The notes: generated by a model not told the origin, from the sequence alone. A stretch of 64,000 nucleotides of DNA from Emydura subglobosa (GCA_007922225.1 ML680046.1:1040660-1104659); one strand, 5' to 3'; numbered from the stretch's first letter, positions 10,881-21,725 are shown. A program made the numbers and translations.

Positions 10881-11886
10881 AGCAATTTACTGGCTAGGGA
10901 CAGATTTTCCTCATAATGAGGGTAAATGTGGTTTCTTCAATATAAGTTAGAGTAATATAATATTATAGACACAATTAGGATCTGTTAGCAATACATGTTT
11001 TCCTCCTTTGCTGGCAGGCAATACATTTTCCAGCTCCCAAACAAATATGTATAGTTTGAACACACTAAAAAACAAAACAAAACGAAAAACCCAAAACACT
11101 TTTTGTTGCTCTTGTTTAGTGTTCTTGACTTTTTCAATTTCAGCAATCTCATGTAGCAATGCACATTTTTAGACAAAAGTGTGATTGCAATATCAGGGCC
11201 TATATTAGTACAAAATTCCTTTTGGCAATCAATTTATGACTATGAAACAAAAACAAGGCCAAGTTCAAAAGCTAAAACAAGCTGAGAATATTAAACATGG
11301 AGCACTGAGAAGATATTTTTGAACAGATCCAGATCTTCAGTCTGTGGAAATCCATCAGAGCTATGTTGAGTTATACAAGCTGATGATCCGGCCCCATGTT
11401 ACTCCTCAGTTGTACATGAAATACGCTTTTAAGTCTTGGCAGATTGCCAAGGGACAGATTTTCAAAGGCACGTTGGACAATTAGTCACTCCACTCCCATT
11501 AAAAGCCATTATGAAGTTTAACACCTAATTCCCATTTTTGCCTTTGAAAATCTTTCCATACAGGTGTTCCTAAGAATTTATATTTATCTTTTTATTTATA
11601 TTTAGTATAATTAATTAATGTAAAATATTTAATTTATATTTTTATCTATATCATTTCTTTCCACAGATGAGGAGAATGTACTTCTACTAAATCAGTCTTA
11701 ACATTTTCTCTGGGAAGAGTAATTAGCTAGAATTTGTTCCTGCTGCTCAGTGACTGTCTGATCACACATCTACTTTTCACATGTAATCAGCGATTGGATT
11801 CAAACAATAGTCCTTTTAATTTTACATAACATCGAGGATTTGGGAGGAAAGGAGGCTGGGTGGTGGTTGGTGTTTTTTGTTTTTCA
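10881..11886. other. AT-rich sequence, nothing recognised
   Basis: It includes strongly AT-rich stretches (11570-11660). No motif worth assigning. Confidence 0.4.
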
Positions 11887-13066
11887 GAATATAAGAATGG
11901 CCATACTAGGTCAAACCAATGGTCCATCTAAACCAGTATGCTGTCTTCCGACAGTGGCCAATGCTAGGTGCTTCAGAGGGAATGAACAGAACAGGTAATC
12001 ATCAAATGATCCATCCCCTGTCACCCATTCCCAGCTTCTGGCAAACAGAGGCCAGGGACACTTCAGAGCATTCTTTTGCTAATAGGCATTGATGGACCTA
12101 GCCTCCATGATCTTACCTAGTTCTTTTTTGAAAACTTGTTATAGTCTTGGCCTTCACAACATCCTCTGGCAAAGAGTTCCACAGGTCGACTGTGAATTGT
12201 GTGAAGAAATACTTCCTTTTGTTCATTTTAAACCTGCTGCCTATTAATTTTATTTGATGACCCCTAGTTCTTGTGTTATTAGAAGGAATAAACAACACTT
12301 CCTTATTTACTTTCTCCACGCCAGTCATGATTTTATAGACTTCTATCAAATCGCCTTTGAGTCATCCCTTTTGAAGTTGAAAAGTCCCAGTTTTATTAAT
12401 CTCTCTTCATATGGAAGCTGTTCCATATCCCTAATAATTTTTGTTGCTCTTTTTTCTACCTTTTCCAATTTCAATATTTTTTTTTGAGATGAGGTAACCA
12501 GATCTGCATGCAGTATTCAAGATGTGAATTTATAAAGAGGCAATATGATTTTTTCTGTCTTATTGTCTATCCCTTTCCTAATGATTCCCAACATTCTGTT
12601 AGCTTTTTTGACTGACATTGCACATTGAGTGGATGCTTTCAGAGAACTATCCACAATGACTCCAAGATCTCTTCCTTGAGTGGTAACAGCTAATTTAGGT
12701 CCCACCATTTTATATGTATAGTTGGGATTATGTTTTCTAATGTGCGTTACTTTGCATTTTTCTACATTGAATTTCATCTGCCATTTGATTGCCCATTCAC
12801 CCAGTTTTGTGAGATCCTTTTGTAACTCTTCACAGTCTGCTTTGGACTTAACTATCCTGATTCATATTGTATCATCTGCAAATTTTGCCACCTTACTGTT
12901 TACCCCTTTTCCAGATTATTTATGAATATGTTGAACAGTACAGGTCCCAGTACAGACTCCTGGGGGATACCGCTATTTACCTCTCTCCATTCTAAACACT
13001 GATAATTTATTCCTACCCTTCCTCTCCTATCTTTTAACCAGTTACTGATCCAGGAGAGGACCTTCC
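11887..13066 (-). mobile_element. CR1/L3-like LINE 3' half (1.2 kb)
   Basis: The 3' UTR end is at 11887 (gaatataagaatggccatac on the plus strand, a phrase shared with the copies at 40134 and, degraded, 49133). Minus-strand frames 12113-12349 ([19 protein letters not shown] ... [19 protein letters not shown]) and 12517-12777 (MKFNVEKCKVTHIRKHNPNY ... RDLGVIVDSSLKAS) encode the end of the ORF2 reverse transcriptase. The catalytic motif reads FADD at 12871-12882, but a stop codon follows a few residues later and the frame is shifted between blocks. The 5' truncation is near 13066. Inactive. Confidence 0.92.
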
Positions 13067-14424
13067 ATCATTTCTTTTGTTGCAATACAGTGAGTTGCAA
13101 AATGGTTCGAACAGAGCAATGGAAGTAAGAAACTAATTGTATAGCTGTGCTAATTTGATACAGCAGAGGACGACTCAACTGGAATACATCATTCCTAATT
13201 GTTTCTCATTCAGATGTCTGATTAAATAATATAAGCATGGAAGCAAAAACTACGAGTGAAAAGAAACAATACAATGCTAGCATTAATACAAGCTAGGAGG
13301 AATGGCTGAGACAATGAAAACTAAGACTTAATACTCCCTTTATTCCTGTGAAGAATTCCCTTTTCGTCCATGAACAGCAAACAGCATAGCCCAGGTCCTC
13401 AATACAATTACTGGAAGTTAAATCTCTAAATCCCTTTAAGAATCTGAGACTATGTGCCTGCAAACTTGACCTTTGATGGGTCTGTGCTTATAATGCAGGA
13501 CTTAAAGGAGATGATTGCTATTATAATATCATCAGAGTCCTGCTCATGGACCCATACCACACTGTGCTAGGTAAAGTACAAACATAGTACAAAAAGCTTA
13601 CAGTCTCAGATAACGGTGGGATACAGATAGAAGGGGAGCACAAGGAAACATTAGTCAGTGTGGTCGGCAGTTGTCTCTGCACACCAGCAGCCTAACCATT
13701 GTCAAGTTTTTTGTAGATCTCTCAACAAAGGGGAGTTTGAAGGAGGATTTGAAGAAGGATTTTACCGAACCTTTATGGGAAGTGTCCCTCTTCAGAGTTT
13801 TGCCCCATGCTCCAGGAAGAGGCTACATGCTCCCTTAGACAGAGTGGTTGCCAGCAGCTTGAGACAGGGGAAAGTAACCTCCAGAGGCTGGATTCTCTTA
13901 CATACTCTGGTATGGATCGGGAACAATTCCAGTGAAGCCAGCACAGTTACTCCAACGTAAGAGGGGAAATCAGGCCCCACGGTCAGACTAGCAGCCTGTG
14001 GCTGGAAGGAGAAACCATTTTATAGAATCACTCACAGCAGAAAATAAGGGAAACAAAGGCAGCAGTGAGTGTCTTCAGCAGTCGTGTTGGAGGAAGCATG
14101 TGTGATTGCTGGACTTTGAGATTGCTGTGTTGGGCCGGTGTCATAGAAAAAGCCCTTGTGAATATTAATTACATTAGCTCATTACGTATGTAGTTTTATT
14201 AGTATGACAGGAAGGCATGAGTGCTCTGTGCATACGAGCATTTGGATCATACATCAAATATCTGATGTACCATACAGATGCTGCTTCCACATATGAACAA
14301 AATCGTGTTGCATTAGCCTGCAGGCTGGGAGACAGACTAATAAGAGAGACTCAGAAAAAGAAAGCAAAGAATTCCTTATTAAAATGATATTGGAGAACCT
14401 TTCTTGTAGTCTAATTGCTGTGTG
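13067..14424. other. No gene; SINE tail remnant at about 13.56-13.64 kb
   Basis: Around 13560-13640 'actgtgctaggtaaagtac' and 'aaaagcttacagtctcag' match the minus-strand SINE tail ('...gagcttacagtct...'). The overlapping open frames at 13658-13960 (plus) and 13792-13980 (minus) show no known motif. Confidence 0.4.
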
Positions 14425-15690
14425 TCACTGTGATGTAAGGCACCCCGAATTCACACACTACTGCGATAATATTGGTACAAAATATGCCTTGTGAGATATC
14501 ATATGAAAGCTAATGTGCTGGTTATTAACAGTGTAAAATGCATGTGTAAATAGTATATGTGAAGTTACTAGAACATGCATTAGGAGGGGCATTGCCAGCA
14601 GGTCACGGGAAGTGATTATTCCCCTCTATTCGGCATTGGTGAGGCCGCATTTAGAATATTGTGTCCAGTTTTGGGCCCCCCACTACAAAAAGGATGTGGA
14701 CAAGTTGGAGAGAGTGCAGCAGAGGGCAACCAAAATGATTAGGGGGCTGGAGCACAGGACTTATGAGGAGAGGCTGAGGGAACTCGGCTTGTTTAGTCTG
14801 CAAAAGAGAAGAGTGAGGGGGGATTTGATAGCGGCCTTTAACTACCTGAAAGGGGGTTCCAGGGAGGATGGGGCTAGGCTGTTCTCGGTGGTGGCAGATG
14901 ACAGAACAAGGAGCAACGGTCTCAAGTTGCAGGGGGGGAGGTCTAAGTTGGACATTAGGAAAATGTTTTTTACTAGGAGGGTGGTGAAGCACTGGAATGA
15001 GTTACCTAGGGAGGTGGTGGAATCTCCATCCTTAGAGGTTTTTAAGGTGAGGCTTGACAAAGCCCTGGTTGGGATGATATAGCTGAGGTTAGTCCTGCTT
15101 TGAGCAGGAGGTTGGACTAGATGACCTCCTGAGGTCCCTTCCAACTCTATGATTCTATGATTCTAAGACCAGACAGCCTCACCTAGGTAAAAGGGATAAA
15201 GAGGTCTGTCCTAGACAAAGGAATGTGGGTAAACAAAGCCATCACGCTAAACTAGCCAGAGTTACCTGATGCTGAACTTGAGAGACAGAGAATTAACATG
15301 GCTCTTTCCCCTGAGGGAGACACATGAGACTGAATCCCTAGGAGGCCTTCGTGACTTGTAAGACAAAGACATACCCTTTGGGGATATAAGAAACAAAGAC
15401 TCCATCATGATCTTTTACCTCAGGTGAAAAAGAAACCACATGATTTGATCTGTATCATGGATCGTGGCCAGGCCGGCCAGTAAAAAGCTGGAAAGAAGAT
15501 GGGGGTTGAAAGAAACAATTTTGAACAAAGACTGTATCTTGCTAGATTAAGTTTTAAACTTCTAGATGTGTGTTTTCACATTTATTTGTTTGCAACAATC
15601 TCTATCTTTCTCTCTTTTACTTGGTATCACTTAGTCCACGCTCTTTTACTATAAACCAGTTCAGTGCTGTGTTTGAAGGAAAAGATGTAT
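14425..15690 (+). mobile_element. LTR-like retroelement remnant, split by CR1
   Basis: Two blocks flank the CR1 at 14600-15165. The left block (14425-14599) carries 'gcgataatattggtacaaaa' and 'atgccttgtgagatatcat'. The right block (15166-15690) carries 'gggatataagaaacaaagac' and a T-rich end ('tttgtttgcaacaatctcta', 'actataaaccagttcagtgc'). These phrases belong, by memory, to one turtle LTR-type repeat in this order, so the CR1 landed inside it. No coding domain, primer-binding site or defined terminal dinucleotides could be shown. Confidence 0.5.
14600..15165 (+). mobile_element. CR1 LINE 3' end, well preserved
   Basis: The open frame 14612-15082 (156 codons) is the intact C-terminal part of CR1 ORF2: [80 protein letters not shown] and a natural stop. 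The 3' UTR follows (cttccaactctatg) and ends in a GATTCTAT-type octamer repeated twice, the classical CR1 tail. It is 5'-truncated in the RT thumb and has no catalytic residues. It has the longest uninterrupted CR1 frame in the window and is probably among the younger insertions. Confidence 0.95.
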
Positions 15691-15707
15691 TTACCCCACT
15701 TATTAAT

Positions 15708-16238
15708 TTATTTGGCATATGCAACCCTGTCAAGCCAAGCCTCAACATTCTTATCCATGAGGTTCAAGGCATGAAGCCCTCCAGGAAGCTGAGTCATTTT
15801 GCAGTCCTCAACAATGTGTGTCATGGTTTGATGTGGCTGACCACATAAACATAATATACTGTCTCTAAAACACCTCCGAAATTCTGCCACATCACAAATT
15901 CCATTTCTTGAACTAAACTGGTTCAGATAGCTCCATTGTCTTTGTGGTAAATCAAACCCCGATTGACGGTGAGTGGGGTCTGAGACAAGATAATTATTTC
16001 TCACTTTCTCTGCAGACCATGAATCTTGCCACTTGTTGTCTACTGTAAGTCCCTCACCCGGTAAACTTATCCCCAATGGGTCCTGTGAGGGCAGACGACT
16101 ATGTGGTGGATTAAATAAGTCTTTAATTAACAGTAGATGTGGCATATCACACAGTTTAATCATGAACTCTGCTACACTTTCTTCTCTGCAGACACTGGGT
16201 GGAGCAATATTCCAGAGAACAGGTAACCATAGTAAAGG
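15708..16238 (-). pseudogene. LINE polymerase C-terminal domain, open frame
   Basis: There are 151 codons from the first Met at 16163, and the frame stays open upstream to 16239, where a fold-back element interrupts it. Visible blocks are LPVLWNIAPPSVCREE, MPHLLLIKDL, KWQDSWSAEKV, LVSDPTHRQSGFDLPQRQWS, then a zinc-knuckle-like CLCGQPHQTMTHIVEDC, then LPGGLHALN and VEAWLDRVAYAK before a natural stop. In related LINE proteins this tail follows the reverse transcriptase and is thought to bind nucleic acid. There is no RT core here, so it is a remnant. The absence of stops over about 176 codons is unusual beside the CR1 debris. It could be a recent insertion, chance survival or (less likely) retained function. 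Confidence 0.65.
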
Positions 16239-16405
16239 ACCAGAGGGGTAGCCATATTAGTCTGTATACAGCAAAAACAAGGAGAGTCCTGTAGCATCTT
16301 AAAGACTAACACATTTCTGCGGGCATAAACCCACGAAAGCTTATGCCCGCAGAAATGTGTTAGTCTTTAAGGTGCTACAGGACTCGTGTTGTTTGTGGTA
16401 AAGGA
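16232..16405. mobile_element. Snap-back hAT-like element (158 bp) with 8-bp TSD
   Basis: The identical octamer GTAAAGGA flanks the element at 16232-16239 and 16398-16405. The element body starts CCAGAGGGGTAGCC, a hAT-like end. From about 16280 to 16383 it is an almost perfect inverted repeat: an arm of about 48 bp (gtcctgtagcatcttaaaga ... tctgcgggcataa) and its complement separated by a loop of about 12 bases (acccacgaaagc). The arm belongs to a very common turtle/crocodilian repeat (gtagccatattagtctgtat). The usual right end is replaced by the inverted copy. Confidence 0.85.
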
Positions 16406-16660
16406 ATGGATTTAAGTGTGCCAGCTAAATTAATAAGATGTGAGGTACCGACTCTTTTAACAGAGCAGCAAACGTAGTATCATCTGTGAATGCACAGTGG
16501 TAGGAGCTGTAAAATGAGGACTTCAGGGGCTGGAGTTCACTGATTGTTACCTGCGAGGTGAGGTGTGGGCTGGGAGAGACTTGAAGAGTTTGCAGGTGAA
16601 GAAGATAGACTAATATGGCAGGGAGCTGACACACAAGTCTATTCACCAGCAAAACTCATT

Positions 16661-16808
16661 CTTCCTGAGGCAGAAAGGTAATGCAGTGGCTCACAGCTCT
16701 GGGCATCTCTAGAGCATGTTCATTGTATTGTATCCAAGGGATCCAAAATCAGTCTTTAATCCCCCAGTTTTGCAACATTGCATAATCCTTGCAGTGGCAG
16801 AGTTCTAG
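16661..16808. other. No feature recognised
   Basis: Short gap between the LINE remnant and the SINE/hAT nest. Nothing assigned. Confidence 0.4.
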
Positions 16809-17280
16809 ACTGTAGGCAAGGGATTCCCAAACATTTTGTCACCACAGCTTCATTTTAATGAAGTATTTTTGGCTGGGAGCCCAGACAGCATGGAGTACCC
16901 CATTTTGAAGAGCAAAATGGCCTCTTCTGCACAGCATGACCTTGCAGGCACGGTATGTGAGAGGTCCCAGCTCATGGAGAGGGAGGACACCATGTTGCTC
17001 TACAAAATGGAGTCCTCTGCACTGTGTGACCTAGTATGTCTGGTGTGTGCGAAGTCACGCTGTGCAGAACAAAATGGCATCCTTTGCACACTAGACATCA
17101 CCGCAACCCCCTCTGCTAATGGTCTGATCCCATTTCGGGTCACAATCCATAGTTTGGGAACCGCTGCTGTAAGCCCTGCGGGACAAGGACTGTCTTTTTG
17201 TTGTGTTTGCCCAGCACCTAGTGCAGTGGGGTCCTGGTCCATGACTGGGGCTCCTAGATGCAACTACAACACAGATCACT
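16800..17280 (+). mobile_element. SINE 3' tail split by a hAT element
   Basis: The SINE tail reads 'ttctagactgta' (16803-16814), then after the inserted element 'ctgtaagccctgcgggacaa' (17167-17186), 'ggactgtctttttgttgtg' and 'gggtcctggtccatgactgg', ending near 'gatgcaactacaaca'. Joined across the insertion this is the standard plus-strand SINE tail. The head is not identifiable upstream. Confidence 0.65.
16810..17174. mobile_element. hAT-type non-autonomous element (350 bp)
   Basis: Terminal inverted repeats: left AAGGGATTCCCAAAC (16818-16832) and right GTTTGGGAACCGCTG (17152-17166), both variants of the CAGGGGTTCCCAAAC terminus used by many vertebrate hAT elements. Flanks CTGTAGGC (16810-16817) and CTGTAAGC (17167-17174) match at 7 of 8 bases, the expected 8-bp duplication. 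The interior carries a repeated 'caaaatgg' phrase (16915, 17004, 17071). The plus-strand open frame 16836-17282 crosses element and SINE and is not a gene. Confidence 0.8.
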
Positions 17281-17290
17281 AATAAGCCAC

Positions 17291-19400
17291 TGATTAAGTG
17301 GACATCTTGTATGACCCACAGAGATCCTTTTTCAAACCCATTCATTTGGCCATGTCTTAGATATTGATTGTAAGCTCACTGAAGCAGACTGTGTCTTTCT
17401 GCAGCTGGAGTGAAGTCCCCAGTGCACATCTGGATGCTTTAAAATAATGAATTTGTATCACTCAGTAGATTTACCCCTCACCTTTGCTCAGTAAATTGAC
17501 ACTGTAGGTGCAGTACAACAGTCCGGCATTCTGTGTGGGTTCTGTATGGCACAGTCAAACTTGTCTATCCAGTATGCCCTTGTTAGCCACCCGGAGGCAT
17601 GCACCCAGGACACAGGGCGCAATAATCAGGTGCTGAGGCTGGGAATGTCTGGGAGGACATTCACTCTGGGTGAAATTCATTCTACTTCAGAGGCGCAGGG
17701 CAAGGCCTATCCACCACATGAGTTCCACTATCTTAAGGGCTTATGTGAGACGTAGGTGATGCAGTAGGTTGACTGTCACTCTTTATCCCCCACATTCAGC
17801 ATTTCTGTGCAGTCAGAAGCAGTTGTGGGGGAGGAGGGAAAAAGAAGGGAACACTTCCTTCCCTTCCCCCCATTACAAATTGGACCCGCCCCCATGTACA
17901 TGCATTGGGCTAAAGTCACCTCCAAAGTAATGATATTTCTGTTTCTGTCCCACAATAAAATTTAAGTTTGGGTCCTGATCCTGCTCTAGCTATCAAGACA
18001 TTCATTCCTTTCAATGGACGCAAAATCAGGCTTTTTCTTTGTAACAAAATGTGATTTTACACATATATTAGTTGAGCCAGCTTCTCAGCTCGTATCTATT
18101 GCTATAGTCCCACTGAAGCAACTAACCTGAAGGTAATGGAGCTATGTGATTTACACCAGCTGAAATTTTTTATTGTTAGGAGCCTGTTGTCTACCAAGGA
18201 AACAATAGTAAAACTCCCACTGATTTCAATAGGACTAGGATCAGATCATATATCACCATTGACCAATCTGACTCAATCTCACCTCTGAGTGATTTATCTC
18301 ACTCTTTCTTTTTTGGTCAGTTCTGGGGCCCATCCACTTTATGACAATCTTCAAGGATGTAGGCCAATTCAAATTTTGGGGTGGGATTTTGAAAAGCTTT
18401 CAGCATTGACCCAACTCTGCTCTCATTGAAACAATGGGGAGTTTTTAGTTACTTATATAGGTGGATTGTTTGTTTGGGGGGATTTTCTTGGGCGGGTGTC
18501 ATTTTTAGCTGAATTTTTCCCCTCTTGAGATTCTCAAGCTTGCTACTGGTGCAAACAATGTAACGTAAAATATTTCTGTGAAAACCAGAGCTAAATAAAT
18601 CAGTCACTGCAAAATGAGTGAAAATTGATAGAGCATCTAGATGGAGCATTTTGCCCATCAAAAAAGGTAATCAGCATTTTGCTTAGCAACAGAGCTTTAA
18701 TTATGCTAGTTAATCTAGGAGGTGAAAACAGAAGCGGAAGGTCTGATTGCTTAACTAAAATTGATCGACTTCACAATACGTCCTTGAATAGAAGAAGAGA
18801 AATAACTTGACCTTTGAAAGCTATCAGACTAATAAAGTATCCTTAAAACTGTTTTGTCATCTTGTGGATCTTTGATTGATCACTTATAAGTACACTGTCA
18901 GCAAGATGTTATAATTTTCCAATAATTCTGAAATGCTTCCTCTAAGGGGAGAGACTCGGGGAAGCGGGAAGGATAAAAATAATAATGTTGTTGCAATCTC
19001 AGGTGAAGGAAAGGAATAATTTCCAATTTATATGCAAAACAACAATTTAGTAAACACATTGGGCTACTCACCATCCAGTTCTTGTAGCTCAATTATTTTT
19101 TTTTTAGGACCCAAGACTGGCTAAAGGGCAGCACTGCCTTCCAGGAAGGAATCTGATGTCTTAAAAACGGTCCACTCAATTAGTTATATCAGCAGATGAG
19201 ATTTGAATACTTGATGCAAAACTTTAGTGGCTAATTCCCTGATCTTGCAAAAAGGCGTGTGCAGGGGTTTACTTGAATGGAGCTCGTTCCCGAAGCAGGG
19301 TATAAACTTACCGAAAAGTTTTTCAGGAGAAATCAGCCTTTAAAAACAAGAGAAGCAGCCAGTGTCGTGATGATGGCAGCTCTGCAGCAACTGATGAGTC
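17291..19400. other. 2.1 kb without recognised genes or repeats
   Basis: I see no LINE, SINE or coding signal. 'actgatttcaataggactag' near 18220-18240 echoes the palindromic 'cattgacttcaatgggac' repeats found elsewhere. This is one of the longer apparently unique stretches and a reasonable place to look for conserved noncoding sequence. Confidence 0.4.
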
Positions 19401-19406
19401 TGAGGA

Positions 19407-20200
19407 TAAGATGAATAGATTCCAAAGCTAGAAAGAACCTTTGTGATAATTTATTCTGACCTCCTGCATGTGATTGCAGAGCCATTGGCCATTATCTTTG
19501 AAAATGCGTGCCAACTGGGGGACGCCCCGGATGATTGGAATAAGGCAAATACAGTGCCCATCTTCAAAAAAGGGAAGAAGGAGGATCCGGGGAACTACAG
19601 ACAGAACAGCCTCACCTAGGTTCCCAGAAAAATCATGGAGCAGTTACTCAAGGAATCCATTCTGAGGCACTTGGAAGAAAGGAAGGTGATCAGGAACAGT
19701 CAGCATGGATTCACCAAGGGCAAGTCATGGCTAATAAACCTGATTGCCTTCTATGATGAGATGACTGGCTCTGTGGATGTGGGGAAAGCGGTGGATGTGA
19801 TATACCTTGACTTTAGCAAAGCTTTTGATATGGTCTCCCACAGTATTCTTGCCAGCAAGTTAAAGAAGTATCGGTTGTGAATGGACTATAAGAGAGAGAG
19901 AAAGCTGGCTAGATCATTGGGCTCAACATGCAGTGATCAACGACTTGATGTCTAATTGGCAGCCGGTAACAAGCGGAGTGCCCCAGGAGTTGTTGCTGGG
20001 GCTGGTTTTCTTTGTGCATAATTTATAGGGGACAAAATCTAACCTTGATTTTAAAATTCTCGGTGCTGGAGAAACTTAAAACCCTTGGATGCAAGTTATA
20101 CAGAGCTCCTGAATGGAAAATGTCTAACTTTAGCAGCTGCTGTTTAACATCCTCCAGAGAACACTAGTGGAATGGAAGGATTGTTGTCATATGAAATGAC
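19407..20200. mobile_element. Older CR1-like repeat interrupted by CR1 internal piece
   Basis: The left part, 19407-19470 (attccaaagctagaaagaac ... tctgacctcctgcat), and the right part, from about 20035 (tctaaccttgattttaaaat, then ctcggtgctggagaaact), are recalled as consecutive parts of one turtle repeat whose start also appears at 36325-36430. Between them lies a CR1 reverse-transcriptase fragment. The boundaries are approximate and part of the outer repeat is missing. Confidence 0.45.
19471..20015 (+). mobile_element. CR1 ORF2 reverse-transcriptase core fragment
   Basis: Translated pieces are typical of the CR1 RT fingers and palm: FENACQLGDAPDDWNKANTV, FKKGKKEDPGNYRQNSLT, then after a frameshift [30 protein letters not shown] and [20 protein letters not shown], which contains motif A with its catalytic Asp. 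The frame stops at 19880; 'gtgccccaggagttgttgct' further on is the motif B region. It is an internal fragment: the 3' UTR and octamer tail are missing, which simple target-primed insertion would not give. Confidence 0.9.
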
Positions 20201-20239
20201 TACATCATACAGAACAGAAATATGCACTGACCACTTCTG

Positions 20240-20990
20240 TCTTTTTTGCACTGTTACTGATAACGCTACCATTTCCATCTAATAATGGACCAACACCATT
20301 GTCAAGATCTTTTTGTTCCTAATATATTTTTTAAAAACTCCGTATTGTCCTTAACTCTGATGACCATAGTTTTTTTCCTACTGTCCCATTGATTCCCTTA
20401 TCAATTTTCTACAATTTCCTTGATCCTAATTTATATTCATTACTATCAACTTCCTCTTTCTTACATTTGACATACGTATTACTTTTAAAATTTGTATAGC
20501 TCCTTTCACTTCCACTCTAAAACCAAGTTGGTTTTTAACCAATGTGCTGTTCATCCTTGATTGTGAGATTGTGCCTTTTAAGACTCTAGTAAAGTGTTCT
20601 TAAATGATTCCCAATTAGCATTCACATTTTTCTGATTAAATTCTTCCTCCCAGATGATATTGCTCATAATTTTTTTCAGCTTTCTGAAATTGGCCCTTTT
20701 AAAGCACCAAGTGTATGAATCACTGGCCTGGACTTTATTCTGCTTGCATGTTATAAATGTGTTCAAGTCATGACCACTTGTACTTAAACTACCATTATTT
20801 TTTGTTTTGTGATCAGCTCCCCTTTATCTGTCAACATGAGATCTAATACAGAAACCTCCCCTCCTCCCATGTTGATTGCAACATTTTTTGAGATAGGAAA
20901 TTGTCATCTATAGTATTTAGAAATTCAGTGGCATGTATCTTATGCCCAGTAACAGGGTTTTGTGATTAACTTTCATGTTTTCTGGTTTTA
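20240..20990 (-). mobile_element. CR1/L3-like LINE, endonuclease-RT linker region
   Basis: The minus-strand frame 20578-20766 reads SYTWCFKRANFRKLKKIM then IIWEEEFNQKNVNANWESFK, the pattern of the segment between endonuclease and reverse transcriptase in CR1/L3 ORF2. Flanking text such as 'ccaagttggtttttaaccaa' and 'gagatctaatacagaaac' fits the same element. It is heavily mutated and lacks both catalytic domains. Confidence 0.6.
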
Positions 20991-21480
20991 TGTAAAACAA
21001 ATAAAAAAAACCTTGCAAACCTTTAATTAGAGTTGTAAAAGCTTGGCAAATTACTTCTAGCATTCACACACTCTCTTTTTATTGACAAAGCACAGCAACA
21101 AGGTAATGGAAGAGTTTAAATCAAATTTAACAGAGACATTAAAATAAAGAACACTTCTGGCAGGTAGTGCCACTTTCCAATCCCTGCAGAAAGTGCAAGA
21201 GAAATAGCAGCAAAAATTGAACAACATTCCCTCCCCTCTTGGTAATATAAAATGATGTGCTATTATTTTATTTTTAGGTATAAAGGTCCAAGTCCAAATT
21301 ATTATTATTATTTTTTACCTAGTTTTCACTTGGACTTTACGCAGCAAAACTCCCAGGACAGGATCAAAAATTTCAGAGAACTTCAGAATTTGTTCCACTA
21401 CCATAAATTGAAGGTCACTGAGACAGGGACCTTCTCTTTTTTTACTTCTGTCTATGGTACTTTCATGGCCCCCATTCACA
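20991..21480. other. AT-rich, nothing recognised
   Basis: Contains A/T tracts and a short (att)n-like run at about 21298-21313. No motif assigned. Confidence 0.4.
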
Positions 21481-21725
21481 ATAGTAGCTGAGTGTCTTTT
21501 AATGTCTTTATCCTGACAGGAGTCTGTGAGGTATAGAAGTGCTATTAACCTTGTTTTACGGATCGGGAATGGAGGCCCACTTCCAAAGTCCCAATTAGGG
21601 TCTAGGCCTAAATTACTTACCCAGAGAAACAGAAGAAGTTATTAGTAGAGCAGGGAATTGAACCCACGTCTTCAGTGTTAGCACCCAAACCACTGGACCG
21701 CCCTTCTTATCTGTATTACATTTAG
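21480..21725 (-). mobile_element. tRNA-derived SINE, head and core (minus)
   Basis: The tRNA-like head is clear in reverse: A-box side from 'gtgttagcacccaaaccact' and B box TGGGTTCAATTCCC from 'gggaattgaaccca' (21652-21665). Core blocks (cttacccagagaaacagaag, ttttacggatcgggaatgga) follow toward 21500. This is the best-preserved pol III head in the window, but it continues into SINE core and is not a functional tRNA gene. Confidence 0.8.

Larger units (their letters stand above)
15690..16660 (-). mobile_element. Non-CR1 LINE remnant (3' coding part)
   Basis: The region reads right to left as the end of a LINE polymerase. The C-terminal frame (15708-16238) is open. Farther upstream (16406-16660) the same frame still shows family-like pieces such as AGTLKSI just before the inserted snap-back element, but has stop codons. 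The pattern (LPVLWNIAPP, then GFDLPQRQWSYLNQF, then C-x-C ... H-x4-C) is that of jockey/I-like LINE proteins I know mainly from invertebrate genomes. CR1 proteins do not end this way. Confidence 0.6.

Noticed and set aside
16836..17282. 148-codon plus-strand open frame
   Set aside because: It starts inside a hAT-type element and ends in a SINE tail; composite repeat sequence.
21630..21725. Possible tRNA gene with good A and B boxes (minus strand)
   Set aside because: Continues into SINE core, lacks a tRNA acceptor stem and discriminator end; it is a SINE head.
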